Assembly (NCBI GenBank): GCA_050257395.1
Contig: JBLMWU010000026.1
Location: forward strand, 1 to 49,647
Length of the DNA: 49,647 nt
Direction: 5' to 3'
Origin: JAIRTY01 sp050257395
GTDB taxonomy: Bacteria; Actinomycetota; Actinomycetes; Streptosporangiales; Streptosporangiaceae
The notes beneath the pieces are model-generated. The model did no database searches and was not told the origin of the DNA. It saw only the letters and a program-made list of their open reading frames with translations. Made by a program: the position numbers and the translations under genes. This document shows, in pieces, positions 7,918 to 16,683 of this stretch (positions are counted from its first letter, which is position 1; each line of letters opens with the position of its first letter).

Positions 7918-8685
7918 ATGTCTTTCGCCCGTGACACCATGCTGATCTTCCGCCGCCAGCTGCGGCTGTCCCTGCGCAACCCGGCCTGGGTGGTCATCGG
8001 CCTGATCCAGCCGATCCTGTACCTGGCCTTCTTCGGGCCGCTGCTCACCCGGGTGGCCGGCAGCGGCCTGCCGGGGTTCCCCGGCGGCAACGCCTACAGC
8101 TTCTTCGTGCCGGGCCTGCTCATCCAGCTCGGCCTGTTCGGCGCCGCGTTCGTCGGGTTCACGATCATCTCCGACTGGCGCTACGGCGTGATCGAGCGGC
8201 TCCGGGTCACCCCGGCCAGCCGGCTCGCGATCCTGGCGGGCCGGCTGCTCCGCGACGTGGTCACCCTCACCGTGCAGGCGGTCGTGCTGGTGCTGGCCGG
8301 CCTGGCGTTCGGCATGCGGGCGCCGGTGGGCGGGGTGCTGATCGGGTTCGGCTTCATCGCCGTGGTCGCGGTCAGCCTGGCGGCCATCTCCTACACCGTC
8401 GGCCTGCTCACCAAGAGCGAGGACGTGCTCGCCCCCGCCATCAACATGGTGGTGGTGCCGCTGATGCTGCTGTCCGGGATCATGCTGCCCATGACCATGG
8501 GCCCGGGCTGGCTGCAGGGCATCGCCCGGGTGACCCCGTTCCGCTACATCATCGACGCGATGCGGGAGGCCTACGCGGGCCGCTACGCCACCACGGTCAT
8601 GCTGGAGGGCGTCCTGGTCGCCGTCGGCCTGGCGGTGGTGTGCCTGTGGGCCGCGGCCCGGGTGTTCGTGCGGGAGAACGCCTGA
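7918..8685 (+). CDS. ABC-2 type permease (DrrB-like)
   Basis: This is the membrane subunit partnering the preceding DrrA-type ATPase. Its 255 residues are typical for DrrB. A cytoplasmic N-terminus (RRQLRLSLRNPAW) carries the coupling region, followed by six hydrophobic helices from about residue 25. The ABC-2 motif region near residues 175-205 (LMLLSGIMLPMTMGPGWLQ) precedes the last helices. A GGAG site lies just upstream of ATG 7918. It is co-transcribed with the ATPase, and together they would export a hydrophobic compound. The pair is not embedded in a biosynthetic cluster here. Confidence 0.93.
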   Translation: MSFARDTMLIFRRQLRLSLRNPAWVVIGLIQPILYLAFFGPLLTRVAGSGLPGFPGGNAYSFFVPGLLIQLGLFGAAFVGFTIISDWRYGVIERLRVTPASRLAILAGRLLRDVVTLTVQAVVLVLAGLAFGMRAPVGGVLIGFGFIAVVAVSLAAISYTVGLLTKSEDVLAPAINMVVVPLMLLSGIMLPMTMGPGWLQGIARVTPFRYIIDAMREAYAGRYATTVMLEGVLVAVGLAVVCLWAAARVFVRENA

Positions 8686-8728
8686 CCCGCCGCTGCGCGG
8701 GCCCGGCCGCACCCGCTACTGTCCCGCC

Positions 8729-9304
8729 ATGACAGAAGCGGGGACCGCGCAGGTCCACATCCTGCACGAGGGCTACGTCCGGGAAGACCCCGGCGGTGAC
8801 CGGGTGGGCAGCACGGTCACCCTGATCGTCGACGGCGGGCGGGTCATCGTCGTCGACCCCGGCATGGTGACCGGCCGGGACCGGCTGCTGGCCGCGCTCG
8901 CCGCGGCCGGCCCGGCCCCCGGCGACGTGACCGACGTGGTGTTCAGCCACCACCACCCCGACCACACCGTGAACGCCGCCCTGTTCCCGGCGGCCCGGAT
9001 CCACGACCACTGGGCCACCTACGACGGCGACCTGTGGATCGGCCGGGACCCGGGCGAGTTCAGCCTCACCCCGTCGGTCCGGCTGATCCCCACGCCGGGC
9101 CACACGGCCGAGGACATCACCACCCTGGCGGCCACCGCGGAGGGGGTCTACGCCTGCACCCACGCCTGGTGGGGGCCGGACGGCCCGGAGGTGGACCCGC
9201 TCGCCTCCGACCAGGCGGCGCTGACGGCCAGCCGGGCCCGCATCCTCGCGGTCGCCACCGTGATCGTGCCGGGACACGGCCCGGCGTTCCGGCCCGGCGG
9301 GTAG
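8729..9304 (+). CDS. MBL-fold metallo-hydrolase (small, MBLAC1-like)
   Basis: This is a metallo-beta-lactamase-fold hydrolase of 191 residues. The metal motif HHHPDH is near residue 72, the second His ligand is in TPGHTAED, and the last is in VIVPGHGPAF. Short members of this shape resemble MBLAC1-type hydrolases. Catalytic specificity cannot be read from the sequence. TACTGT (8717-8722) ends 6 nt before the ATG, giving a likely leaderless transcript independent of the ABC genes. The stop is only 16 nt from the convergent permease gene. Confidence 0.88.
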   Translation: MTEAGTAQVHILHEGYVREDPGGDRVGSTVTLIVDGGRVIVVDPGMVTGRDRLLAALAAAGPAPGDVTDVVFSHHHPDHTVNAALFPAARIHDHWATYDGDLWIGRDPGEFSLTPSVRLIPTPGHTAEDITTLAATAEGVYACTHAWWGPDGPEVDPLASDQAALTASRARILAVATVIVPGHGPAFRPGG

Positions 9305-9320
9305 CGGGCCGGCCGCCGGC

Positions 9321-10055
9321 TCAGGCGTGCTCCCCCCGGAGGGAGAACGCGGCCAGCCCGGCGCTGGCCACCGTCAGCGCGGCGGCGATCACCAGCGCCC
9401 CCATGACCGCCGAGGTCGCCACGCCGAGCCTGGCCCCCAGCGCCGGGTCGTGCGCGGCCGCCTGCGCGATGCCCAGCGCGTACTGGCCGGCGGACAGCAG
9501 CCGGGCGCCACTGACGGCGTTGGCCAGCAGTCCCTCCCAGATCAGCACGTAGGCAAGGCCGATGGCGACGGCGCGCGCGGACAGCACCGACAGGGCCAGG
9601 AACAGCGCGCTGTAGATGGCCGCCCCGGCCGCAGCGCCCGCGAACAGGCCGGCCGCCAGCCGGGACCCGCCGGCGATCAGCCCGGCCAGCAGTTCCGGGA
9701 CGGCGGCGATGGCGATGGTCGCCGCGGTCGCCACCGCGTACTTCGCCTCGATGATCACCGGCCGCCGCACCGGCGTGGCCAGCACGGTGATGATGGTGCC
9801 GTCGTCGATCTCCGCGCCCAGCACGCCGGTCCCGATGACCAGCGCGGTCAGCGGCAGCACCACCGAGAACTCGAAGGCGCTGGCCGCAGCGGGCCAGCTG
9901 GCGTGGCCGGGGTGGCCCGCCCGCATGGCCAGCGCCACGGCGATCAGGGCCAGCGGCGGTACCGCCAGCAGGAGGGCGCGCTTGCGGCCCAGCATGGCCC
10001 GCAGCGTGATCAGGGTGATGACCCGGTACTGGCGGAGGCGGTGCTGCCCCGGCAT
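9321..10055 (-). CDS. ABC-2 type permease (second exporter of operon)
   Basis: This membrane protein of 244 residues has about six transmembrane segments. GAEIDDGTIITVLATPVRR near residue 80 is typical of ABC-2 permeases of the NatB/YthQ type. I chose ATG 10055 because AAGGAG lies 6 nt upstream. An alternative ATG at 10103 would overlap the ATPase stop (ATGA) but adds an Asn/Ser-rich stretch encoded by a short direct repeat. It is the last gene of a four-gene minus-strand operon, directly after its cognate ATPase. The substrate is unknown. Confidence 0.88.
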   Translation of the reverse strand: MPGQHRLRQYRVITLITLRAMLGRKRALLLAVPPLALIAVALAMRAGHPGHASWPAAASAFEFSVVLPLTALVIGTGVLGAEIDDGTIITVLATPVRRPVIIEAKYAVATAATIAIAAVPELLAGLIAGGSRLAAGLFAGAAAGAAIYSALFLALSVLSARAVAIGLAYVLIWEGLLANAVSGARLLSAGQYALGIAQAAAHDPALGARLGVATSAVMGALVIAAALTVASAGLAAFSLRGEHA

Positions 10056-10099
10056 CGGCTGCTCCTTATTACTGCTGGCCGGATTACTGCCGGCCGGGT

Positions 10100-11017
10100 T
10101 CATGCGGGCCGCCCGGCGCCGGCCAGGTACGAGAACACGCTTTCCAGCGACTCGTCGGCGGGCAGCAGCTCGCGCAGCCGGATGCCCTGCTCGCTGGTCA
10201 CGGCGGCCAGCTCGCGGGTGAACGTGCCGTAGTCGGCGGCCTGGACGGACAGGCCCCGCCTGGTCAGCTCCACGCCGGTGACGGCCGGCCGGGCCACCAG
10301 CGCGGCGGCCAGCCGCCGGTCGTCGGAGGTGCGCACCAGGAACAGGTGCGGCCGGCTGGTCATCAGCCGCCGGATCGCCCGGTAGTCCCCGGAGGCGGCC
10401 AGCCGCCCCGCCACGATCACCTGGATGGTGCCGGACAGCCGTTCCACCTCCTCCAGGATGTGCGAGCTGAGCAGCACGGTCCGGCCCGCGGCACCGAGCC
10501 GGTGCAGCAGGTCCATCAGCTGCAGCCGCTGCCGGGGGTCCATGCCGTTGAACGGCTCGTCCAGCAGCAGGGTGCCGGGGTCGTGGACGAGCGCGGCGGC
10601 GACCTTCATCCGCTGGCGCATGCCCTTGGAGTAGGTGCCGATCCGCCGGCCGGCCGCCCCCGCCATCTCCACGATCCCGATGGCCCGGCGGGTGGCCGCG
10701 CCCGGGTCGGGCAGCTCGTGCAGCTGCGCGACGGCCAGCACGAACTGCTCCCCGGTCAGGAAGCCGTAGGCGGTGTCGCGCTCGGTCACCAGGCCGACCT
10801 CGCGGTAGAGGCGCGGGTTCCGCCAGGCGGGCTGGCCGCCGATGGTGAGCTGCCCGCGCGAGGGCGGCAGGAAGCCCGCCATCAGATGCAGCAGGGTGGA
10901 CTTGCCGGCCCCGTTCGGGCCCAGCAGCCCGGTGACCCCGGGCCCGATGGTCATGGTCACGTCGTTGACCGCCACCACGTTGCCGTACCAGCGGGACACG
11001 CCCCGCAGCTCGATCAT
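10100..11017 (-). CDS. ABC transporter ATPase (second exporter of operon)
   Basis: This is the nucleotide-binding subunit, 305 residues. It has Walker A LLGPNGAGKST near residue 35, a signature region IGTYSKGMRQRMKVAAALV near 135 and Walker B GTLLLDEPFNGMDP near 155, followed by LLSSHILEEVERL. The signature reads YSKGM rather than LSGGQ, a known variation of bacitracin/NatA-like exporters. The start overlaps the stop of the upstream permease (ATGA) and its own stop touches the next gene, so translation is probably coupled throughout. The operon diverges from a two-component system that may sense the exported compound. Confidence 0.94.
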   Translation of the reverse strand: MIELRGVSRWYGNVVAVNDVTMTIGPGVTGLLGPNGAGKSTLLHLMAGFLPPSRGQLTIGGQPAWRNPRLYREVGLVTERDTAYGFLTGEQFVLAVAQLHELPDPGAATRRAIGIVEMAGAAGRRIGTYSKGMRQRMKVAAALVHDPGTLLLDEPFNGMDPRQRLQLMDLLHRLGAAGRTVLLSSHILEEVERLSGTIQVIVAGRLAASGDYRAIRRLMTSRPHLFLVRTSDDRRLAAALVARPAVTGVELTRRGLSVQAADYGTFTRELAAVTSEQGIRLRELLPADESLESVFSYLAGAGRPA

Positions 11018-11883
11018 GCGTCACCGGCCTTCCGGTATCGGGCGGCCAGGCCGCCGAGGCTGGCCGCCAGCAGCATCAGGAACATCACCGCGCAGGCGGG
11101 CCCCAGCCAGCCGGCCTGCGGTGGCTGCCCCTGCGCGCCGCCGCCCAGCCACTGCGTGAGCCCCGCCAGCACCGTGAACGGGCTGAGCAGCACACCGGCC
11201 CCGCCAAAGGGGGCCAGGATGCTGGCCAGCGTCCAGCTGACGAACAGGCAGATGGCCACCAGGCCGGTGGCGTAGGCGCGGCGGCTGGCCAGGGCGGCCA
11301 GCGCCAGCCCGATGGCCGCCAGCAGCACCGCCCAGGCCGCGGCGGCGAGCAGCCCGGCCGCGAGCGCCCCGGTCTCGGCCAGCACCTGCCCGCCGCCGCT
11401 GGCCGAGGCGACGGTGCCGAGGTAAAGGAGCACCAGCGGCACGCCGGTGACGATCAGGCAGGCCGCGCTGAACGCGGCGAGCTTGGCCAGCGGGTAGTCC
11501 AGCCGGTGCAGCGGCCGGGACAGGTACAGCGGCAGCACGTGGTGGCGCAGGTCGCGGGAGACGAGCTCGGGCGCCTGCACCGCCACGAAGATCAGCATGA
11601 CCAGCGCCCGCAGCCGGAACACGTAGCCGGTGTAGCTGATCTCCCGCACGTGCCCGGCGGAGCGGGCCACCAGCACCGCGCTCAGCAGCGCGGGCAGCGA
11701 CAGCAGGGCCACCATCGCGAACGGGACGATCTTCGCCCGGGCGCCGCGGCCCAGCCCGAACGCGGCCCGCAGGCTGTGCCAGCACAGCGCCCGGGCGATG
11801 GCGGGGCGGCCGAGCCGCTGCCCCCGGTAGCGGCGGTACCCGAGATCGTGGATGACCCCGGCCGCCGCCTGATCCGTGCTCAC
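11014..11883 (-). CDS. ABC transporter permease (first exporter of operon)
   Basis: This is a membrane subunit of 289 residues with about six transmembrane helices. The N-terminus has the motif IHDLGYRRYRGQRLGR, typical of an actinobacterial permease family found beside NatA-like ATPases. ELVSRDLRHHVLPLYLSRPL near residue 105 corresponds to the coupling region. I chose GTG 11883 because AGGAGG lies about 7 nt upstream and GTGA overlaps the previous stop. Both ends overlap neighbours by 4 nt, so the four ABC genes form one translational unit. Confidence 0.9.
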   Translation of the reverse strand: MSTDQAAAGVIHDLGYRRYRGQRLGRPAIARALCWHSLRAAFGLGRGARAKIVPFAMVALLSLPALLSAVLVARSAGHVREISYTGYVFRLRALVMLIFVAVQAPELVSRDLRHHVLPLYLSRPLHRLDYPLAKLAAFSAACLIVTGVPLVLLYLGTVASASGGGQVLAETGALAAGLLAAAAWAVLLAAIGLALAALASRRAYATGLVAICLFVSWTLASILAPFGGAGVLLSPFTVLAGLTQWLGGGAQGQPPQAGWLGPACAVMFLMLLAASLGGLAARYRKAGDA

Positions 11884-12863
11884 CTGCTGCCTCCTGCCGT
11901 GTGGCCCGCGGGCTCCCCGCGGAACAGCTCCTCGACCCGGCCCCGCTGCTGCTCCAGCCGGTGCAGTGGCAGGGACAGCTCCGCGATCACATCCCGCACC
12001 AGGTCGTAGGTGTCCTCCCCGGCGATCCGCACCAGCAGGGCCCGGCCGGCGGTCTGCGGCGCCAGGCCCCGGCGGGCCAGTTCCGCCGCCAGTTCCGCCC
12101 CGCCCTCGTCCACCTCGATGGCCAGCACGTCGCTGGCCCGGGTGACGCTGGTCATGCTGGCGGCCCGCAGCAGCCGCCCGCCGTCGATGGCGACCAGGTG
12201 GTCGCAGATCTGCTCGATCTCCCCGAGCAGGTGCGACGACACCACGATGGAGATGCCGAACTCCGCCCCGATCCGCGCGATCAGGCCGAGCATCGCCGCC
12301 CGCCCGGCGGGGTCGAGGCCGTTGGTCGGCTCGTCCAGCAGCAGCAGCCGGGGATCTCCCACCAGCGCCTGCGCGAGCTTGATCCGCTGCTTCATGCCGG
12401 TGGAGTAGGTGCCGATCAGCCGGTACCGCTCCTCGTGCAGGCCCACGTGGCGCAGGGACTCGGCGGCGCGCTCCCGGGCGGCGGCCCGCGGCAGTCCGGA
12501 CATCCGGCCGAGGTGGGTGACGAACTCGGTGCCGGTGACGTCCGGCGGCAGGCAGTCGTGCTCGGGCATGTACCCGGTCAGCCGCCTGATCCGGGCGCTG
12601 CCCGCGGCCACGTCCAGGCCCAGCACGCTCACCTGGCCGCCGCTGGCCGGCAGCAGCCCGAGCAGGATCTTGAGCAGCGTGGACTTGCCCGCCCCGTTGG
12701 CGCCCACCAGCCCGGTGATGCCGGGCGCGAAGCTCACGGTCAGGCCGTCCAGCGCGGTGACGCCGCGCGGGTAGCGCCTGGTCAGCGCCGTGGTCTCGAT
12801 GACAGCCGGGCCGCCGGCCGCGGCTGTCCCCGCGGCCGGCGCCAGCGGCAGGTGTGCGGTCAC
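11880..12863 (-). CDS. ABC transporter ATPase (first gene of double-exporter operon)
   Basis: This is the nucleotide-binding subunit, 327 residues. It has Walker A LVGANGAGKSTLLK near residue 50, a signature region IGTYSTGMKQRIKLAQAL near 145, Walker B LLLLDEPTNGLDP near 165 and the H-loop VVSSHLLGEIEQ. An open frame continues upstream, but GTG 12863 is preceded by GGAGG at proper spacing and the upstream part is not protein-like. It is promoter-proximal in the operon and diverges from the histidine kinase across 186 nt. Confidence 0.93.
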   Translation of the reverse strand: MTAHLPLAPAAGTAAAGGPAVIETTALTRRYPRGVTALDGLTVSFAPGITGLVGANGAGKSTLLKILLGLLPASGGQVSVLGLDVAAGSARIRRLTGYMPEHDCLPPDVTGTEFVTHLGRMSGLPRAAARERAAESLRHVGLHEERYRLIGTYSTGMKQRIKLAQALVGDPRLLLLDEPTNGLDPAGRAAMLGLIARIGAEFGISIVVSSHLLGEIEQICDHLVAIDGGRLLRAASMTSVTRASDVLAIEVDEGGAELAAELARRGLAPQTAGRALLVRIAGEDTYDLVRDVIAELSLPLHRLEQQRGRVEELFRGEPAGHTAGGSR

Positions 12864-13049
12864 GCTCGTCCTCCGGTCTGTCGGCCAGGCCCAGCATCGC
12901 GGGCCGGGCCGCCGCGCGTCATCGGCCTGGCGGCGGGGATCGCCCTGCGCCCCTGGGCGGACGCGCGGCCGGCCCGGGCGCGGGATCGGGCGCACGGCCT
13001 ACGCCCGGAGGCTGACGCGCCGGCCCGGCGGCCGGGCTACCGTGAGGAG

Positions 13050-14303
13050 GTGAGCGGAAAGTCCCCGCCGCTGAGCATGCGGCTGCGGCTGCGGCACTGG
13101 GTGGTGGTGGACTGCGTCGTCGCCGCAGGCTGCGGGCTGCTCATGCTCGCCATCCTGTTCCGGCCGCCCGGCGGCCCGCACTCGCTGCTGACCCCGCTGG
13201 CCGGCGCGAATTGGCCGCTGCGCCTGCTCACGTCGGCCGGCCTGGCGGTCCCGGTCGCGGTACGGCGCCTGTGGCCGCTGCCCGCGCTGGCCGTCGTGCT
13301 CGCCGCCACCGTGGTGGTGATGGCGGCCGGCCACCCGCTCACCAACGGGCCGGCGCTGCCGATGATGCTCGTCCTGTACCTGGTCGCGGCGGCCCGCCGG
13401 CGGCCGGCCGCGCTGGCCGGGCTCGCCGTCACGCTGGCGGTGCTGGTGGCCCAGGCGCTGCTGCTGCACCTGGCCGGGTCCGGTTTCGGGAATGTGATCG
13501 GCGTCGCCCTGCTGCTGATCATCGTCTGGCTGATCGGCGACACCATGCGGCAGCGCCGGGACTACGCCGCGCACCTGCGGGCCCAGGCCGCCGATGCCGC
13601 GGTCACCGACGAGCGGCTGCGGATAGCCCGCGAGCTGCACGACGTGGTGGCGCACAGCATGACGGTGGTGGCCGTCCAGGCCGGGTTCGGTGAATACGTC
13701 TTCGACAGCCAGCCCGCTGACGCGCGGGCGGCGCTCGGCGCGATCCAGGCGGTGACCAGGGAGGCGCTGGCGGACATGCAGCGGCTGCTGGGCGTGCTGC
13801 GGCAGGCCGCCCCGGCCGCTGCCGGGCCGCCCGCCGCCGGCCCGCCCGGGGGCGACGCCGCCGCTGACGCGGCGCCCGCCGGTGCCCGCCCGCCCGCGCC
13901 GCTGGCCCCCGCGCCCGGCCTGGGCGGGCTGGAACGGCTGGCGGACAGCGTGACCCGCGCGGGGGTCAAGGTGGACCTGCGCCGCGACGGCGAGCTGCGC
14001 GGCCTGCCGCCCGGCATCGACCTCGCCGCCTACCGGATCATCCAGGAGGCACTGACCAACGTGGTGAAGCACTCCGGCGCGGACAGCTGCCAGGTCACCG
14101 TCGGCTGCGGGCCCGGCGGCCTGTCCATCGAGGTCACCGACCCCGGCCCAGCCGCGGCCGGGCCAGCGGCCGGCACCGGGCACGGGATCACCGGGATGCG
14201 CGAGCGGGTCACCCTGTGCGGCGGCGACTTCAGCGCCGGCCCGGTGCCGGGCGGCGGCTTCCGGGTGACGGCCCGGCTCCCGCTGGACGGGGAGGGCCGG
14301 TGA
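13050..14303 (+). CDS. DesK/LiaS-type sensor histidine kinase (HisKA_3)
   Basis: This membrane sensor kinase of 417 residues lacks a clear extracellular domain. Four to five hydrophobic helices span residues 10-160, so it may sense within the membrane. The H-box RLRIARELHDVVAHS holds the phosphorylated His at residue 197. The HATPase domain follows, with the N-box region RIIQEALTNVVKHSGA near 330 and GHGITGMRERV near 375. A Pro/Ala-rich linker (about residues 250-290) is low complexity. GTG 13050 has TACCGT 6 nt upstream (leaderless). It overlaps the response regulator and diverges from the double ABC operon, its probable target. Confidence 0.93.
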   Translation: MSGKSPPLSMRLRLRHWVVVDCVVAAGCGLLMLAILFRPPGGPHSLLTPLAGANWPLRLLTSAGLAVPVAVRRLWPLPALAVVLAATVVVMAAGHPLTNGPALPMMLVLYLVAAARRRPAALAGLAVTLAVLVAQALLLHLAGSGFGNVIGVALLLIIVWLIGDTMRQRRDYAAHLRAQAADAAVTDERLRIARELHDVVAHSMTVVAVQAGFGEYVFDSQPADARAALGAIQAVTREALADMQRLLGVLRQAAPAAAGPPAAGPPGGDAAADAAPAGARPPAPLAPAPGLGGLERLADSVTRAGVKVDLRRDGELRGLPPGIDLAAYRIIQEALTNVVKHSGADSCQVTVGCGPGGLSIEVTDPGPAAAGPAAGTGHGITGMRERVTLCGGDFSAGPVPGGGFRVTARLPLDGEGR

Positions 14304-14965
14304 GCCTGCGCGTGGTGGTGGCCGACGACCAGGCGCTGGTCCGGGCCGGGTTCTGCGGCATCGTCACCGCCACCGACGGGTTCAGCGTGGTGGGTGAGGC
14401 CAGCACCGGCGCGGAGGCGGTGGAGGTGGCCAGGCGCACCCAGCCGGACGTGGTGCTCATGGACGTGCGCATGCCGGTCATGGACGGCATCGAGGCCACC
14501 CGGCAGATCACCGCGGACGGCGGGCCCACCCGGGTGCTCGTGGTCACCACCTTCGACCTCGACGACTACGTCTACGCCGCGCTGCGGGCCGGCGCCAGCG
14601 GCTTCCTGCTCAAGAGCACCCAGCCCGCCACCCTGCTGTCCGCGATCGAGGTGGTGGCCGGCGGGGACGCGCTGCTCGCCCCCAGCGTCACCCGCCGGCT
14701 GGTGGCCGAGTTCGTCCGCGGCGCCCCGCCGGCGGCCGCGCCGCGCCCGGCGCCGCCGCCGCTGGACGGCATCACCGCCCGGGAGCGCGAGGTGCTCACC
14801 CTGGTCGCCAGCGGGCTGTCCAACACCGAGCTGGCCCAGCGGCTGTACATCAGCCCCGCCACCGCCAAGACCCACGTCGCGCACCTGCTCGCCAAGCTCG
14901 GCGCCCGCGACCGGGTGCAGCTGGTCATCCTCGCCTACCAGGCCGGCCTGGCGGCCGCTGACTGA
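14300..14965 (+). CDS. NarL/LuxR-family response regulator
   Basis: This DNA-binding partner of the upstream kinase has 221 residues. The receiver domain (1-120) has the acidic pair near VVADDQ, the phosphorylation site Asp55 in LMDVRMPVMDG, and the conserved Lys in GFLLKST. The LuxR-type helix-turn-helix is at about 155-215 (LTAREREVL-like ITAREREVLTLVASGLSN, then TAKTHVAHLLAKLGARDR). GTG 14300 overlaps the kinase stop and has GGAGGG upstream. It probably activates the divergent ABC operon, by analogy with LiaRS/DesKR-type systems. Confidence 0.95.
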   Translation: MSLRVVVADDQALVRAGFCGIVTATDGFSVVGEASTGAEAVEVARRTQPDVVLMDVRMPVMDGIEATRQITADGGPTRVLVVTTFDLDDYVYAALRAGASGFLLKSTQPATLLSAIEVVAGGDALLAPSVTRRLVAEFVRGAPPAAAPRPAPPPLDGITAREREVLTLVASGLSNTELAQRLYISPATAKTHVAHLLAKLGARDRVQLVILAYQAGLAAAD

Positions 14966-14993
14966 CCCGCGGCCGGGCCCGTATCCTGCCGGC

Positions 14994-15800
14994 ATGCGGC
15001 TGTTCCAGGTGGACGCGTTCACCGGCGAGGCGTTCCGCGGCAACCCGGCGGCGGTGTGCCTGCTGCCCGGGCCGGCCGGCCCGGACTGGATGCAGGCGGC
15101 CGCGAGCGAAATGAACCTGTCCGAGACCGCCTTCCTGGAGCCGCGGCCCGGCGGCTACGGCCTGCGCTGGTTCACCCCGGCCACCGAGGTAGCGCTGTGC
15201 GGCCACGCCACCCTGGCCAGCGCCCATGTGCTGTACGAGACCGGGCTGGCCCGGCCGGGCGAGCCGGTCCGGTTCCACACCGCGAGCGGGATCCTCACCG
15301 CCCGCCGGGACGGCGGGCTGATCGCGCTGGACTTCCCGGCCCGGCCCGCGGCGGCCGCGCCGCCGCCGCCGGGCCTGCTGGCGGGCCTGAACGGGCCGGA
15401 CCCGGTGTGGACCGGGCGCAGCGCAGAGGACGACCTGGTGGTGCTGGCCACCGAAGCGCAGGTCACCGGGCTGCAGCCGGACATCGCCCGGCTGGCCCGC
15501 ACCGGCTCGCGCGGGGTCATCGTGACCGCACCGGCCAGCCGGCCGGGCGCGGACTTCGTGTCCCGTTTCTTCGCCCCGGCGGTCGGGGTTGACGAGGACC
15601 CGGTGACCGGCTCGGCACACTGCACCCTCGGGCCCTACTGGAGCGGGCGCCTCGGGCGGCCCGGGCTCACCGGGTACCAGGCCTCCCCGCGCGGCGGCGT
15701 GGTCCGGGTGCACACCGATGGCGACCGGGTCACCCTGTCCGGCCAGGCCGTCACCGTGTTCTCCGGCGAGCTGGCAGATGCCGCTCTCCCCCCGTCCTGA
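14994..15800 (+). CDS. PhzF-family isomerase/epimerase-like protein
   Basis: This cytoplasmic protein of 268 residues has the two-lobed diaminopimelate-epimerase fold used by PhzF. The N-terminal motif VDAFTGEAFRGNPAAVCLL and the general-acid/base region MNLSETAFLEP (Glu near residue 45) are intact. LCGHATLASAHVL and EDPVTGSAHCTLGPYW are the other conserved blocks. Members act on diverse small molecules, and phenazine synthesis is not implied because no phz genes are near. TATCCT (14982-14987) lies 6 nt before the ATG. It follows the response regulator by 28 nt with its own promoter. Confidence 0.92.
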   Translation: MRLFQVDAFTGEAFRGNPAAVCLLPGPAGPDWMQAAASEMNLSETAFLEPRPGGYGLRWFTPATEVALCGHATLASAHVLYETGLARPGEPVRFHTASGILTARRDGGLIALDFPARPAAAAPPPPGLLAGLNGPDPVWTGRSAEDDLVVLATEAQVTGLQPDIARLARTGSRGVIVTAPASRPGADFVSRFFAPAVGVDEDPVTGSAHCTLGPYWSGRLGRPGLTGYQASPRGGVVRVHTDGDRVTLSGQAVTVFSGELADAALPPS

Positions 15801-15810
15801 GAGGCAGCCA

Positions 15811-16638
15811 ATGTCCCCATCGCCCACCGTGCTCATCACCGGCGCCACCGACGGCCTCGGCCGTGCCCTCGCCCGCGAGCTGGCCGCGGACGGCGCCACC
15901 CTCATCCTGCACGGCCGCGACCCCGGCCGGCTCGCCGCCACCGCCGACGAGATCAGCCAGGCGGCCGGCGCCGCCCGGCCCGCCACCGTGCTGGCGGACC
16001 TGGCCGACCTCGGCCAGGTCCGCCGCCTCGCCGCGGACGTGCGGGCGGCCGCGCCCCGGCTGGACGTGTTCGTGAACAACGCCGGCATCGGCTTCGGCGA
16101 GCCCGACGGGCGGGAGCGGCGCACCAGCGCGGACGGCTACGAGCTGCGCTTCGCCGTCAACTACCTGGCGGGTTTCCTGCTCACCCTGGAACTGCTGCCG
16201 CTGCTGCGGGCCTCCGCGCCGGCCCGGGTGGTCAACGTCGCCTCCATCGGCCAGTCCCCGCTCGACTTCAGCGACCTGATGCTCACCCGGGACTACAGCG
16301 GCTACCAGGCCTACACCCAGAGCAAGCTCGCCATGATCATGTCGGGTTTCGAGCTGGCGGACCGGGTGCCGGCGGCCGAGGTCACGGTGAACAGCCTGCA
16401 CCCGGCCACGTTCATGCCCACCAAGATGGTGCTGGCCGAGCGGGAGCCGCTGGACAGCCTGGCAGAAGGAGTGGCCTCGGTGCGCCGGCTGGTGACCGAC
16501 CCTTCCCTCGCCGGCGTGACCGGCCGCTACTTCGACCGGGCCACCGACACCAGGGCCAACGACCAGGCCTACGACCCGGCCGCCCGCGCCCGGCTGTGGC
16601 AGGCCAGCCTGGACCTGGCCGGCCACCCGGGCATCTGA
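15811..16638 (+). CDS. Short-chain dehydrogenase/reductase (SDR)
   Basis: This NAD(P)-dependent oxidoreductase of 275 residues has the cofactor motif TGATDGLGRALA near residue 10 (TGxxxGxG). NNAGIGFG is near 85, a Ser in NVASIGQS near 145, and the catalytic pair Y-x3-K appears as YTQSKLAM near 168. RDPGRL following the second strand suggests NADPH preference. GAGAGG precedes the ATG. It is 10 nt behind the PhzF-like gene and likely co-transcribed with it. The substrate is unknown. It converges on the gamma-glutamyltransferase gene. Confidence 0.92.
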   Translation: MSPSPTVLITGATDGLGRALARELAADGATLILHGRDPGRLAATADEISQAAGAARPATVLADLADLGQVRRLAADVRAAAPRLDVFVNNAGIGFGEPDGRERRTSADGYELRFAVNYLAGFLLTLELLPLLRASAPARVVNVASIGQSPLDFSDLMLTRDYSGYQAYTQSKLAMIMSGFELADRVPAAEVTVNSLHPATFMPTKMVLAEREPLDSLAEGVASVRRLVTDPSLAGVTGRYFDRATDTRANDQAYDPAARARLWQASLDLAGHPGI

Positions 16639-16648
16639 GCGGCCGGCA

Positions 16649-16679
16649 CCCGGGCAGCCCGCAGTCCGGGCGGCCCGGG
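16649..16679. terminator. Possible bidirectional terminator hairpin
   Basis: CCCGGGC (16649-16655) and GCCCGGG (16673-16679) can pair across a 17-nt loop. They lie between the convergent SDR and gamma-glutamyltransferase stops. There is no U-tract, so the call rests on position and pairing only. Confidence 0.35.
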
Positions 16680-16683
16680 CCGG

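Noticed and set aside
14994..15800. PhzF-like gene as part of a phenazine cluster
   Set aside because: None of the other phenazine genes is nearby, and the PhzF fold is widespread with other roles.
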